Shown: positions 1 to 9,433 of the stretch, in pieces | Layout of the letters: each line of letters starts with the position of its first letter | How positions within the stretch are numbered: position 1 is the stretch's first letter | NCBI GenBank assembly: GCA_965219305.1 | Contig: OZ244725.1 | Span: 620,001 to 684,000, forward strand | DNA: 64,000 nt | Direction: 5' to 3' | Origin: DATHTS01 sp965219305 | GTDB lineage: Bacteria; Acidobacteriota; Blastocatellia; Pyrinomonadales; Pyrinomonadaceae | Translations under genes and position numbers: made by a program | Notes under the pieces: model-generated | Seen by the model: only the letters and a program-made list of their open reading frames with translations | The model's database searches: none | Told to the model about the DNA's origin: nothing

Positions 1-68
1 ACTTTTCGTTTAAAGCGTCGCAGTGCATTCTCGATCGGTTCGTTTGCATTAACATTTATATAAGCCAT
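1..68 (-). CDS. rpsU: 30S ribosomal protein S21, 5' end only
   Basis: Reading leftward from an ATG at 68-66, the 22 visible codons give MAYINVNANEPIENALRRFK and then RKV before the window edge. The NEP..NALRRFKR pattern is the hallmark N-terminus of ribosomal protein S21, a small basic protein of the 30S subunit that helps position mRNA during initiation. A strong purine-rich ribosome binding site (GGGGGTGAT) lies about 6 bases upstream of the ATG. The protein is usually 55-70 residues, so roughly two thirds lies outside the window. It is divergent from the SPFH gene, with a shared intergenic region of about 230 bases. Too short for routine ORF calling here, but the motif is distinctive. Confidence 0.85.
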   Translation of the reverse strand, partial: MAYINVNANEPIENALRRFKRK

Positions 69-301
69 TTATCGTATCACCCCCTTTCGGCGTAAATTTC
101 CTGCTCTTAAAAGCAAACATACATTAAACATTTTTTCTTGTTTGATTGCAAGTATGATAAGAAATTTCTGCCGCAAAATTTATTCTGTGAATAATAAATT
201 TTGAATTTATTGCAATTATATGAGATATTTATTAGAACAAATCAGCAAAAACCGTCGTTTTACAAGCGGAGATTAAATATAAAATTTAAGGAGATTAAAG
301 A

Positions 302-1474
302 ATGGGAATTTGGGATAAAGTAAAAAATGAGGCGATGAGTCAATTTATTGAAGTTATCGAGTGGCTTGACGAATCGAAAGATACGATTTTATATCGTTTT
401 CCGGTTCACGGACAGGAAATTAAAAACGGCGCACAATTAATCGTGCGCGAATCGCAAGCCGCTGTATTCGTCTTTGAAGGACAGGCGGCAGATGTATTCG
501 GTCCCGGAAGATACACGATTGACGGCGGAAACACGCCTGTTCTTTCAAAAATCGGAGCTTGGAAATATGGTTTTAATTCGCCGATGAAATCGGAAGTTTA
601 TTTTGTCAATACCAAACAATTTACCGATATGAAGTGGGGAACTTCAAATCCGATAATGCTCCGCGATGCTGATTTCGGAATCGTTCGTCTGCGCGCGTTC
701 GGCGCGTATTCACTGCGAGTTGCCGATCCGGCAACCTTTATCAAAGAAGTTGCCGGAACAAACGGTCATTTCGACACGGAAGACATTGACGGTCAATTAA
801 AACGCTCGATAGTTACCGAATTTACCGATGCCGTCGGTGAAATGAAAATTCCTGCTTTGGATTTGGCGGCGCAGTATAAAGAACTCGGTGAAGCAATACG
901 CGCCAAGATCAATGAAGATTTTAGTTCTTACGGTCTTGAAGTTACTAAATTTTATGTTGAAAATGTCAGTCTTCCGCCGGAAGTCGAAGAAGCGATGGAC
1001 AGACGCGCTTCGATGGGTGCGCTCGGTGATGTAAATCGCTACACGCAGTTTCAAGCGGCTGACGCGATGCGCGACGCAGCGCAAAACGAAGGCGGCGGCG
1101 CAGGTCTGGGTGCAGGTCTCGGCGCGGGTTTTGCTGTCGGAAATCAAATGGCAAACGCATTCGGCGGCAGTCAGCAACAGCAAGGCGGCGGCGAAGCCGC
1201 GCCTCCGCAACAGCAAACAGTTTCGTGTCCGACGTGCGGAAAATCGAATCAAGCCGGTGCGAAATTCTGCGCCGAATGCGGCGGAAAAATGGAAGTTGCA
1301 AAAGTTCCTTGCGTAAAATGCGGTGCTGAACTCCGTGAAGGCGCGAAATTTTGTTCGGAATGCGGCGCAACGCAGGAAAAACAAAAATGCACGAATTGCC
1401 AAGCCGAACTTGCACCGGGCGCGAAATTTTGCCCTGAATGCGGAACAAAAACCGAACCAAAGGCTGACGAATAA
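302..1474 (+). CDS. SPFH-domain protein with three C-terminal zinc ribbons
   Basis: 390 residues. Residues about 20-250 match the SPFH/Band-7 proteins of the bacterial YdjI type (often annotated 'virion core protein-like'), which act as membrane-associated scaffolds; no hydrophobic anchor is visible. A Gly/Ala/Gln-rich linker (about 262-305) leads to three CxxC zinc knuckle pairs: C309/C312 with C323/C326, C337/C340 with C351/C354, and C363/C366 with C377/C380, each with the GAKFCxECG signature. The start is fixed by AAGGAGATT 8 bases before the ATG. It is followed by a strong hairpin terminator. YdjI homologues are known to recruit partner proteins in membrane stress responses; the exact role here is inference. 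Confidence 0.85.
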   Translation: MGIWDKVKNEAMSQFIEVIEWLDESKDTILYRFPVHGQEIKNGAQLIVRESQAAVFVFEGQAADVFGPGRYTIDGGNTPVLSKIGAWKYGFNSPMKSEVYFVNTKQFTDMKWGTSNPIMLRDADFGIVRLRAFGAYSLRVADPATFIKEVAGTNGHFDTEDIDGQLKRSIVTEFTDAVGEMKIPALDLAAQYKELGEAIRAKINEDFSSYGLEVTKFYVENVSLPPEVEEAMDRRASMGALGDVNRYTQFQAADAMRDAAQNEGGGAGLGAGLGAGFAVGNQMANAFGGSQQQQGGGEAAPPQQQTVSCPTCGKSNQAGAKFCAECGGKMEVAKVPCVKCGAELREGAKFCSECGATQEKQKCTNCQAELAPGAKFCPECGTKTEPKADE

Positions 1475-1493
1475 AATAGTCGTTAATTACAGG

Positions 1494-1537
1494 TTACGAA
1501 TTACGGTTTACTAAACTCCGTAATTCGTAATTTTTTT
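1494..1537 (+). terminator. Intrinsic terminator after the SPFH gene
   Basis: A perfect 13-bp stem, TTACGAATTACGG (1494-1506) pairing with CCGTAATTCGTAA (1518-1530), has an 11-base loop and a run of seven T. It begins about 20 bases after the SPFH stop codon. The surrounding sequence has a seven-base periodicity (AATTACA, GGTTACG, AATTACG), so the terminator seems to be built from one of the heptameric repeats seen elsewhere in the window. Confidence 0.8.
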
Positions 1538-1563
1538 ATGAATAATTCCGGGAGAAATAAATT

Positions 1564-1740
1564 ATGGCAATCAGTCCTGAACTTTTAGAAATTTTACGTT
1601 GTCCGAAATGCAAATCAAAGGTTGAAATTAAAACCGATAAAAGCGGTTTGAAATGTGTAAATCCAGAATGTTCTTTAGTTTATCCGATTCGTGACGAAAT
1701 TCCGGTAATGCTGGTTGAAGAAGCGACAGTTGAGAAGTAA
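1564..1740 (+). CDS. Trm112-like / UPF0434 small zinc-binding protein
   Basis: A 58-residue ORF starting MAISPELLEILRCPKCKSKV. It carries CPKC (residues 13-16) and C31/C36, followed by YPIRDEIPVMLVEEA, the defining pattern of the Trm112p-like/YcaR family (Pfam Trm112p). Members bind zinc and act as stabilising partners of methyltransferases in eukaryotes and archaea; in bacteria (YcaR) they are often near lipid A or capsule genes and their role is poorly known. GGGAGAAATAAATT precedes the ATG as a ribosome binding site. The next gene begins directly after the stop codon or 39 bases later, so the two are probably co-transcribed. Confidence 0.8.
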   Translation: MAISPELLEILRCPKCKSKVEIKTDKSGLKCVNPECSLVYPIRDEIPVMLVEEATVEK

Positions 1741-1779
1741 TTGCAAACAATATATTCAAAATCAATCTTTAGAGTAAAT

Positions 1780-2925
1780 ATGTTAAACAGATTAATATTA
1801 TCCGTTTCATTAATAAGTTTGTCTTTTTTTGCAACAATTTCCTGCAATAGCAAAATAGTTAGCGGAGTAAAGGCAACTTACTTGAATAACCCTAACGCAC
1901 AGCCGACACCGCCGAAAGTTGAGCGTGATAAAACTGTTAACAATAACAATCCGATCAAAATTGCGGCTGTCGGCGATATTATGATGGGTTCGCCGTTTCC
2001 GAATGAAACGCGAATGCCGCCGAATGACGGTGCAGATTTACTTAAAGATGTAACGCCGCTTCTTTCATCCGCCGACATTACTTTCGGAAATCTCGAAGGT
2101 CCGATGACCGATGGCGGACTTTCAGTAAAATGTGGTTCGGGAAGATCGAATTGTTTCGCTTTCAGAATGCCGACTCGTTATGGAAAATATCTAAAAAGCG
2201 CGGGATTCGATGTGATGAGCGTGGCGAACAATCACGCTCTCGATTTTGGAATCAAAGGACAAGAAGATACGCGGGCGACGCTCGACGCGCAGGGAATTAA
2301 ACACGTCGGCGGAAATCGCGGCGAATTTGCTTCTGCCATAATCGAAGTAAAAGGCAAGAAGATCGGTTTTATCGGTTTTGCGCATAACAGCGTTTCGCCG
2401 AACGTCAACGAACTTGATTTTGCGCGGCAACTTGTCAGCAGCGTTTCAAAACGTGCCGACATCGTGGTTGTTTCGTTTCACGGCGGTGCAGAAGGAACTG
2501 ATGCGGTTCACGTTCCAAATCGAACCGAAATGTTTTTCGGCGCGGCGCGTGGAAATCTGCCGCTTTTTGCACGCACTGTAATTGATGCCGGTGCGGATTT
2601 GGTTCTCGGTCACGGTCCGCACGTTTTGCGCGGAATGGAAATCTACAAAGACCGTCTGATTGATTATTCGATGGGAAATTTTGCGACTTACGGTTGGTTT
2701 CAACTCGAAGGTGCGACTGCCGAAACGATGGTTTTGGAAATTAATATTGACGGCGAAGGGAAATTTCTCGGAGGAAAAATCAATCCAGTCAAATTAGAAG
2801 GACGCGGAATTCCGGTTTTGGACAACACGAAATCTGCAATTCGCACAATCCGTAATCTTTCGGTTTCCGATTTTAAGGCAAACGCGCCGAAAATCGCCGA
2901 TGACGGAACTATTTCAATTAAATAA
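1780..2925 (+). CDS. CapA-family (PGA_cap) lipoprotein, putative metallophosphoesterase
   Basis: From the ATG at 1780 the protein has 381 residues and begins with a lipoprotein-type signal peptide ending at ..ATIS|C. A TTG at 1741 would add 13 residues ahead of the signal peptide and is less likely. The body shows CapA/PgsA family motifs: VGDIMMG, GNLEGP, SVANNHALDFG, SFHGG and LGHGPHVLRG, which form the metal-binding centre of a calcineurin-like fold. CapA proteins participate in poly-gamma-glutamate capsule export in Bacillus, but many bacterial homologues lack the capBC partners, as here, and their substrate is unknown. The stop codon abuts the aroB start codon, so the genes form one transcript. 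Cell-envelope location is inferred from the signal. Confidence 0.85.
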   Translation: MLNRLILSVSLISLSFFATISCNSKIVSGVKATYLNNPNAQPTPPKVERDKTVNNNNPIKIAAVGDIMMGSPFPNETRMPPNDGADLLKDVTPLLSSADITFGNLEGPMTDGGLSVKCGSGRSNCFAFRMPTRYGKYLKSAGFDVMSVANNHALDFGIKGQEDTRATLDAQGIKHVGGNRGEFASAIIEVKGKKIGFIGFAHNSVSPNVNELDFARQLVSSVSKRADIVVVSFHGGAEGTDAVHVPNRTEMFFGAARGNLPLFARTVIDAGADLVLGHGPHVLRGMEIYKDRLIDYSMGNFATYGWFQLEGATAETMVLEINIDGEGKFLGGKINPVKLEGRGIPVLDNTKSAIRTIRNLSVSDFKANAPKIADDGTISIK

Positions 2926-4056
2926 ATGTTAAATCTGCTTGATTACGAAATTAAAATCGGTCACGATTTATTGCCGGAATGCGGAAATTGGGCGCGAAAT
3001 TCTTTACCTGAAAAAACAAAAAAAATCGCCATTATTTCAAATCCGAAAGTTTTTAAACTTTACGGCGAAATCGTCGAATCGAATTTAAAAAACGCCGGAT
3101 TTCAAACATTTGTCTGGCTAATGAAAGACGGCGAACGCTACAAAAATCTCAAATCTTTAGAAGAATCACTTGCATTTTTAAGTTTAAATAAATTTACACG
3201 CACCGATGTAATTGTCGCACTCGGCGGCGGTGTCGTCGGTGATTTGGCGGGTTTTGCGGCGGCAATTTATCAACGCGGAATTAATTTTCTTCTGATTCCG
3301 ACGACGCTTCTTTCGATGATTGATTCTTCCGTCGGCGGAAAGACTGCCGTCAACACGAATTACGGCAAAAATCTTATCGGCGCATTTCATCAACCCGAAG
3401 GCGTTTTAATTGATGTAAATGTTCTGAAAACTCTCGAACGCCGCGAAATCTCCGCCGGATTTTGCGAAGCGATTAAACAAGGTGCACTTTCCGGCGACAA
3501 ACTTTTCAATCAAACATCTCTAATTTTGCAAAATTATTCACCGAATAATTTTAAAAAATACTTTTCAAATAATGAATTTCTCGAAAAATTTGAAGAATTT
3601 ATAAAATTACAAGTTTCCTTCAAAGCCGAAATTGTTCAACACGACGAGAAGGAAAAAATCAGCCGTACTGACGCTAAATCGCGTAAAATCTTAAACTTCG
3701 GACACACTCTCGCTCACGCTCTCGAAAAAGTAACCGACTATAAACGCTTCAAACACGGCGAAGCCGTCGGAATCGGCATTCTTTTTGCCGCACAAATTGC
3801 AAGGGAACTTGATATTTTTGATAAAGATGGGTTAAGATCGTTAAACGATGTTATGCATCTGGTTGGGAAGTTCCCCAATACAAGCGACATCAACGTCAAA
3901 GAGATTATTAATGCCTTTGCTTTCGACAAAAAATCTACTGGTGAAACTCTTCACTGGATTTTGTTAGAAAAAATCGGCAGTCCCGTCATAATCGCAAATG
4001 AAAAGATTCCCACAGTAATCATCGAGAATTCTCTCGAAAAAGTTTTGCAAAATTGA
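2926..4056 (+). CDS. aroB: 3-dehydroquinate synthase
   Basis: 376 residues, full length for AroB. It catalyses the NAD- and metal-dependent cyclisation of DAHP to 3-dehydroquinate, the second step of the shikimate pathway, in the cytoplasm. Diagnostic segments are the NAD-binding GGGVVGDLAGF (around residue 100), PTTLLSMIDSSVGGKTAVN, KNLIGAFHQP, NFGHTLAHALE and HGEAVGIG; the His residues of the last two and a preceding Glu (FCEAIKQG) bind the metal. The ATG immediately follows the capA stop codon with no separate ribosome binding site, so translation is probably coupled. An insertion with FSNNEFLEKFEEF (about residues 210-225) is a little longer than in many homologues. Confidence 0.95.
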   Translation: MLNLLDYEIKIGHDLLPECGNWARNSLPEKTKKIAIISNPKVFKLYGEIVESNLKNAGFQTFVWLMKDGERYKNLKSLEESLAFLSLNKFTRTDVIVALGGGVVGDLAGFAAAIYQRGINFLLIPTTLLSMIDSSVGGKTAVNTNYGKNLIGAFHQPEGVLIDVNVLKTLERREISAGFCEAIKQGALSGDKLFNQTSLILQNYSPNNFKKYFSNNEFLEKFEEFIKLQVSFKAEIVQHDEKEKISRTDAKSRKILNFGHTLAHALEKVTDYKRFKHGEAVGIGILFAAQIARELDIFDKDGLRSLNDVMHLVGKFPNTSDINVKEIINAFAFDKKSTGETLHWILLEKIGSPVIIANEKIPTVIIENSLEKVLQN

Positions 4057-4144
4057 AGAAATTTGCGGTCGGCGAATACCGCAGAATTGAAAATACTTTT
4101 AAATCGAAAATTCTAAAATTTGCTCATTGTAGGAGTTAAACAAA

Positions 4145-4555
4145 ATGAGTATGAAAACATATTTAAAATCAGAGCGCGGCGAAGCCGGATTCAAATTACT
4201 GGTCTTTGTGATAATTGCGTGTTTAATAGGCTTTGCAGGAATTAACTATGTTCCGGTAGCTTACGAAGGAGCAAGTTTTAAGCAGGAGATGGAAACGGCT
4301 GTCATCAAAGGTTTTGCAATCCCGTCGCAAGGATTATCGCCGGTTGATTCAGTCCGGCAAAAATTGAAACGCGCAATGACTGAAAATCAAATTCCAATTG
4401 ATGCTTATCTTGACGTTAAGCAGATAAAAAATGTAGTTCAGGCAAGAGTTTATTACAGAAGACAAGTTGACATTTTGCCGTTTGGAATCTACAGCTATAC
4501 ATACGTTTTTGACCATACTGCAACACCGACAGGATTTATAACGAGAGTTGATTAA
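4145..4555 (+). CDS. Small single-pass membrane protein of unknown function
   Basis: 136 residues, preceded by a good ribosome binding site (TAGGAGTTAAACAAA). The N-terminus reads like a pseudopilin-style leader: a charged stretch (KSERGEAGF) directly followed by a hydrophobic helix LLVFVIIACLIGFAGINYV at about residues 18-36. The remaining 100 residues are soluble, mixed alpha/beta in appearance, and end in TGFITRVD. This resembles the DUF4845-type membrane proteins of Proteobacteria and Acidobacteria, but the match is by overall architecture only. It lies 88 bases after aroB and may be independently expressed. No enzymatic motif is visible. Confidence 0.65.
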   Translation: MSMKTYLKSERGEAGFKLLVFVIIACLIGFAGINYVPVAYEGASFKQEMETAVIKGFAIPSQGLSPVDSVRQKLKRAMTENQIPIDAYLDVKQIKNVVQARVYYRRQVDILPFGIYSYTYVFDHTATPTGFITRVD

Positions 4556-4695
4556 ATATGAAAAAGTTTTAATTTGGAAGGAACGATATTTTTTATAACT
4601 TTTTTAGCGGACTCGAATATCAAATGAAGCGTTCAATTTATGCTGTAAAAAGGTGTTTTCAAAAAAAATGAATTTTAAATTCAAACCAGCCGTAA

Positions 4696-4827
4696 AGTTA
4701 TTTTTATTCAAATGACAGCGTCCGACAAATTTTTCGCCTTAACTTACCGGGAAAAGGTGTGAAAGATGAAAATTCCGATGTCAGATGGATTGATAAAATT
4801 TGGTTCGAGAAAGACTTTGAAAAATAG
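4696..4827 (+). pseudogene. Possible gene remnant (C-terminal fragment)
   Basis: The stretch between the membrane protein and the radical SAM gene has no intact gene. One frame is open for 43 codons without a plausible start and has protein-like composition (SNDSVRQIFRLNLPG, then RWIDKIWFEKDFEK, stop TAG at 4825). Upstream frames are closed by stops. It could be the eroded 3' end of a lost gene, or chance. No family is recognised. Confidence 0.25.
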
Positions 4828-4828
4828 A

Positions 4829-6715
4829 TTAAACCGCTGCTGCCAGATTTTCACGAACTTTCAAAGGCTGAATTTTTATTAAACTTTCGGGCGCGTCAGC
4901 CAGCCAAGTTGACGGACAAACGCCGCACGTCGTGCATTTTTCGACCGCCGGACAAGGTTTTGATGAAAGTGCTTCGTGTGCTTTTTCGTGTTCGGTTTTC
5001 AGGAAATCGAATGATAAGCCCGAATCAACAATTGACCAAGGCAAAAATTCGCCGTATTCACGATTGCGCGAAGTGTGAAACGCCGGATCAATTCCCGTAA
5101 CTCTTAACGCTTCCTTCAAATTTCCTTTAAGACGTGCTGCCGTTTCGATTACTTTTGAAATCGTTCGATCTCCGGACGAAAACAACGCTTGCTCGTGGGC
5201 GATTCTCGCGCTCATCGCGCGGACTTCGACGTTCGGAATTCGCGCTAAGTTTTTAGAAACCCATTTCAGACGATTTTTCAATTCCTTTTCGTCGCAAATC
5301 GCGTCCCAATGAAGCGGCGTGTTAGGCTTCGGCACAAAACCGTTTAACGACGGAATAATTTTCCCCGCAAAACCGAATTTCTTTCCGGCTTCTAACATTC
5401 TATCCTTCACTCGTTCGACAAGAACGAGCATTTCTTCCAAATCTTCCTGCGTTTCCGTCGGCAAACCGACCATCAAATAAAGTTTGACGGTCAACATTCC
5501 GCGATCAAAAACTGCGCCGCAGATGTCAACGATTTCGTCGTTCGTTAGATTTTTGTTGATGACGCGCCGCAATCTGTCCGAACCCGTTTCAGGCGCGACG
5601 GCAATTTGCTGATCTTTCGATTCGACGAGCGCGTCGAGCAATTCGTCTGAAATTTGATCTAATCGCAACGATGAAACTGAAATTCGATATTCCATCTTAC
5701 GAAGTTCGCTCAAAATCGTCGAAATTTCGGGATGATCGCAAACTGCAGTCGAAACTAAACCGATCTTATTCGTTTTGCTTCGCCATTCTTTCGCTTTCGC
5801 CAGAATATCTTTCGCCGGAACGACGCGCGGCGGATAATAATTGTAACCTGCCCAGCAAAAACGGCAGCCTTGCGAACAACCGCGCGAAATTTCGACTAAC
5901 AATCTTTCACCCATTTCCGCTTCGGGCGACCAGATTGAAGTTGACGGACAAAAAATATCTTGATTTATTAAGAAATCGGCAAGTTCCGTTTCGCCGCGTT
6001 TCATTGCGCGTCTTAAAGTTCCTTCTTTCGGATTCGTCGCGGCGAGTGCGCGTCCGACTTTTTTTGGAACGCCGTCTTCTTTCGGCAGATAATCGAAAAC
6101 CGTTCCGTCTTCGTTGTAAATCACTTCGTAAAGCGACGGAATATAAAAACCGCGACCGATCTTGGCGAGCGCGAGCAAAATATCTTCTTTCGTTTCGTTT
6201 TCAAAGATATTATCAACAAGTTGAAACGCGAGAACTTCGCCTTCGCCGACTGCGATAATATCTGTAAAATCGGCGATCGGTTCGGGATTCAAAAACGAAG
6301 CCGCGCCGCCCATAACGACGAGCGGATCGAAATGCGTTCTGTCTTTTGACCAGACGGGAATCTGCGACATTTGCAGCATTCGCGCCATATTTAAATAATC
6401 TGTTTCAAATGAAATTGAAAACGCAACGACATCGAAATTTTTAACCGGAGTTTGAGTTTCAAACGAAAGTAAGGACGTGCGCGATTTTTCATATTCGCGC
6501 ATTTCAAAATCGTCGGGCAGAAAAACTCTTTCGCAGGAAACTTCAGGAATTTTGTTAAATAGTTCATACATCGTATGAAGTCCGAGATTCGCCATTCCGA
6601 TAGAATGCGTGTTCGGATAACACAGCGCGATGCGAAGCTGTGCGCCGTGTTTGATGATAACTCCTTCTTCTGACGCGAGTTTTCTTTTATAACTTTCGAT
6701 TATCTTTTTGCTCAT
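4829..6715 (-). CDS. B12-binding-type radical SAM protein (TIGR03960-like)
   Basis: 628 residues. The N-terminal 230 residues resemble a cobalamin-binding-like domain (..YPNTHSIGMANLGLHTMYEL..). The radical SAM core follows, with the iron-sulfur motif CSQGCRFC near residue 280 and the family signature AGYNYYPPRVVP just after it. The C-terminus carries a Cys-rich knot, CPAVEKCTTCGVCPS. This is the pattern of the TIGR03960 family, whose members often sit beside DUF2344 proteins and ribonuclease G and whose reaction is not established; a DUF2344 partner is not present here. The start ATG at 6715 fits the family. The gene stands 109 bases after lptD on the same strand. Confidence 0.85.
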   Translation of the reverse strand: MSKKIIESYKRKLASEEGVIIKHGAQLRIALCYPNTHSIGMANLGLHTMYELFNKIPEVSCERVFLPDDFEMREYEKSRTSLLSFETQTPVKNFDVVAFSISFETDYLNMARMLQMSQIPVWSKDRTHFDPLVVMGGAASFLNPEPIADFTDIIAVGEGEVLAFQLVDNIFENETKEDILLALAKIGRGFYIPSLYEVIYNEDGTVFDYLPKEDGVPKKVGRALAATNPKEGTLRRAMKRGETELADFLINQDIFCPSTSIWSPEAEMGERLLVEISRGCSQGCRFCWAGYNYYPPRVVPAKDILAKAKEWRSKTNKIGLVSTAVCDHPEISTILSELRKMEYRISVSSLRLDQISDELLDALVESKDQQIAVAPETGSDRLRRVINKNLTNDEIVDICGAVFDRGMLTVKLYLMVGLPTETQEDLEEMLVLVERVKDRMLEAGKKFGFAGKIIPSLNGFVPKPNTPLHWDAICDEKELKNRLKWVSKNLARIPNVEVRAMSARIAHEQALFSSGDRTISKVIETAARLKGNLKEALRVTGIDPAFHTSRNREYGEFLPWSIVDSGLSFDFLKTEHEKAHEALSSKPCPAVEKCTTCGVCPSTWLADAPESLIKIQPLKVRENLAAAV

Positions 6716-6823
6716 TAAATAAACCGCACAAAATGCGAACTGTCATTCTATCCTAATTGATAAAAAATTGTAAGGCTGGAATTTCGCGGAATTAAATAGA
6801 TGCGTTTGATCCAAAATTAGATG

Positions 6824-9337
6824 TTAGCGAAGTCCCTGACCGAATTGCTCGGTTCCGAACGCGCCGATGCCGTTTAGACGGAAACTGAAAACGAAGCGGT
6901 TTTCCTGTCTTTGACCGACGTTGAATGTGTAATACTGAACCGCAAGTGAACAGCAATCATAAGCGTAACCGAGCGTAAAAAGCGAACTGATAAGCGGCGA
7001 AGAATTTTTTGCACGGTTGTTTTGAAAATCGAAAAACAGCGAAGTTCCGCCGTAAATTCCTTTATCACGATTTCCCAAAAACAGCGACGGACTCCATTGC
7101 GAACCGCGCAGAGTTCCGGCTTCTTTGCCGAACGGATCGGAAAATTTTTGAAGCGACGGAATTAGTGTAACGGCGCGTGTGTAATAAAAAGTCTGGAAAA
7201 GTTTGACGAGTTTCGTATCATAACCGACGGTTGCGCTGATTTGCCGAAGTCCGTCGCCATGAACGCCCAAATCCATCCGCGAATTGACATATACTGTTTT
7301 TCGGGGACGATATGTAGCATCAATATTAAGCGGGGAAAAACGTCGCGGAATTCCGCCGAATGTATAAAACGAAAGTGCCGTGATCGGTTGAATTTGATTG
7401 CGCTGTCCGGGAATTAACGCGCCGCCGAAATTTTTGTCGAAGAAGTATTTTCCGCGAACCGTCAGAGTAAAAATTTCATACGGTTGAACAGCCAGCGGTT
7501 TTTTCTCGCTCGCCGCTTTTTCGCTCAGACGCTCCTGAGCTTCTTTTGTTACGGCTTCAGTATAACGGCGCGTAAAAATCCGGTTGGTAATTCCGTATTC
7601 TATTTCATTCGTGTCGGCTGCCGTGTCGTTAAAATCGAAACGTATGATTTTATTGAAATTGTCAACGCCTTTTATTAAATGATAAGTGACATAAGGTTCG
7701 ATAACGTGGCGAAAACGAAATTTATCATTTTTGCCGTAAAAATTTCTCGCCAGAGCAACGGGACGGACATCAAATTCAAATTCACCGTATTTGCGTATGA
7801 CATCGCGCCCGACCACTTGGCGTAAATTGTTATAAGAATTAGAGTAGTATGTTACACGCGTCGAACCGGTCGCCGTGAAATTAAAATATTTCGTCTGGAA
7901 AGGAATTGAAATCTGCGGCTGAACATCTAAACGCTGACCGAGCGCGGGCGTGATTGTCGGTTCGTTTCCGGTTTGCTGACGGTAAAGATTGATGTCCTCG
8001 ACGGCTTCGCGGCGCGAAATTCCTTCCAGACTCGATTTGAAGGAAAAATAGGCATCTTTCCAAAACCACAACGGCGACGGACGTTTTTCAAAATTTACGC
8101 CGGGAAGATTCCGCGTTTTAACCTGCACATTCGGAATACGGATTTCCTGCGAACGCGCCCGAATGTTCAGCGTGTAATTGTCCCAACTTTTATTTAAAAA
8201 TGCCTGCGAAACTTCAATCGGAGAAATGACTTGTTGTATTCCGTCCGAAAAAACCTGTCTAAACGAAAGATTTGAAGTTAATCGCACATCGGCGACCGCC
8301 GTAAAACCATTTGAAAAATACTGAACTCCGTCAGCGTAAACCAAAGTTCCGCCTTGATCGGGATTTTCCGCACTTTCACTTGCGCCGAGAATTCTGTCTT
8401 TAACGCCGTAAAATCCGAAATTCAAAAACGAGCGCGAATTGGAACGAGTCCGAAAATCCGCGCCGAAACCGATTCCGCGTCCGGCATACAAATCACTGCG
8501 AATCGTAACATCAGCCGAACGTCCGAGAGTTTGAAAATACGCGCCGGAAAGACGAAATCCTTTATTTCCCGAAAAACCGAAAGTCGGCGTGAGAAAACCC
8601 GATTGACGATCCTGACGTTCAATCGGAATCGAAACATACGGCAAAACTAAAACCGGAACATCTTTTATAAGAAATTTCGGTTTTTTCAATTTCACTTTGT
8701 CGTTTGGGCGAATCGTCGCTTCATCAGCCGAGAAACTCCATTTCGGAATGTTTTCATCACAGGCGGTGAATTTTCCTCCGAGAACTTTAATTTCATTTAT
8801 CTGAGTTCGTTCGACGGAATCTGCGGTGAAATACAGAACCGTCCCGTCATCGGTTTGATTTGTAAAGCCTGTGGAATTTACAAATTTTCCGAGTTTCGTT
8901 TTGTAATTCCAAATGCCGCTTGCTCCGGTAATTCGCTGATCTTCGCCCTGATCGAAAACGACGCTTCCGGTCGCTTCAATAATTCCGGTTTCTTCGTAGA
9001 TAACGATTTTGTCGGCTTGCAGACGATAAATTCCGTAACGCACATCAACATCGCCCTCGCGCGTGATGATTCTTTTTCCATCTTCGCCTTGAATGGCTTC
9101 TCTGATCGAATAAACGACGAGTTCGTCATCGCCGCCTTCGGGTTTGTAATCCGGGTCTGTTTGCTGGGTTTTCGTCGGTTTAATACTTTGTTCCGGCGAA
9201 ATCGGATTGACATTCGGCGTGTCGGTAATCGGGTTGGCAACTTTGCGGTCAACGGGATTTGTTTCCTGTCCGGTAATTACCGAAACAAGTAAAAGCAAAA
9301 TTAATAAACCAGATTGTAGAGATTTTTGAAGCGGCAT
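6824..9337 (-). CDS. lptD: LPS-assembly protein LptD
   Basis: 837 residues. A signal peptide (MPLQKSLQSGLLILLLLVSV..) is followed by a proline/threonine-rich linker, then an OstA/LptA-like beta-jellyroll (about 70-230: ..REGDVDVRYGIYRLQADKIVI.., IEATGSVVFDQ) and a long aromatic-rich beta-barrel to the C-terminus. The segment PVLVLPYVSIPIERQDRQSG matches the LptD barrel entry (family pattern PYFxxPxxxxRxSGFLxP). LptD inserts lipopolysaccharide into the outer leaflet of the outer membrane, so this gene argues for a diderm cell. The essential cysteine pairs of E. coli LptD are not evident, as in many non-proteobacterial members. No LptE is nearby. Confidence 0.88.
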   Translation of the reverse strand: MPLQKSLQSGLLILLLLVSVITGQETNPVDRKVANPITDTPNVNPISPEQSIKPTKTQQTDPDYKPEGGDDELVVYSIREAIQGEDGKRIITREGDVDVRYGIYRLQADKIVIYEETGIIEATGSVVFDQGEDQRITGASGIWNYKTKLGKFVNSTGFTNQTDDGTVLYFTADSVERTQINEIKVLGGKFTACDENIPKWSFSADEATIRPNDKVKLKKPKFLIKDVPVLVLPYVSIPIERQDRQSGFLTPTFGFSGNKGFRLSGAYFQTLGRSADVTIRSDLYAGRGIGFGADFRTRSNSRSFLNFGFYGVKDRILGASESAENPDQGGTLVYADGVQYFSNGFTAVADVRLTSNLSFRQVFSDGIQQVISPIEVSQAFLNKSWDNYTLNIRARSQEIRIPNVQVKTRNLPGVNFEKRPSPLWFWKDAYFSFKSSLEGISRREAVEDINLYRQQTGNEPTITPALGQRLDVQPQISIPFQTKYFNFTATGSTRVTYYSNSYNNLRQVVGRDVIRKYGEFEFDVRPVALARNFYGKNDKFRFRHVIEPYVTYHLIKGVDNFNKIIRFDFNDTAADTNEIEYGITNRIFTRRYTEAVTKEAQERLSEKAASEKKPLAVQPYEIFTLTVRGKYFFDKNFGGALIPGQRNQIQPITALSFYTFGGIPRRFSPLNIDATYRPRKTVYVNSRMDLGVHGDGLRQISATVGYDTKLVKLFQTFYYTRAVTLIPSLQKFSDPFGKEAGTLRGSQWSPSLFLGNRDKGIYGGTSLFFDFQNNRAKNSSPLISSLFTLGYAYDCCSLAVQYYTFNVGQRQENRFVFSFRLNGIGAFGTEQFGQGLR

Positions 9338-9433
9338 CAGAGATACGAAATCTTAAAGAAAAATGCTAACACAAAAAAAAAATTAAATCATTTAGTCTGA
9401 CGCGACGAATTTGAGAAAAGTTTGTTTGATGAA

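Noticed and set aside
797..1460. Long minus-strand ORFs opposite the SPFH gene
   Set aside because: Shadow frames of a gene with strong codon bias; Arg/Cys/Phe-rich translations with no family.
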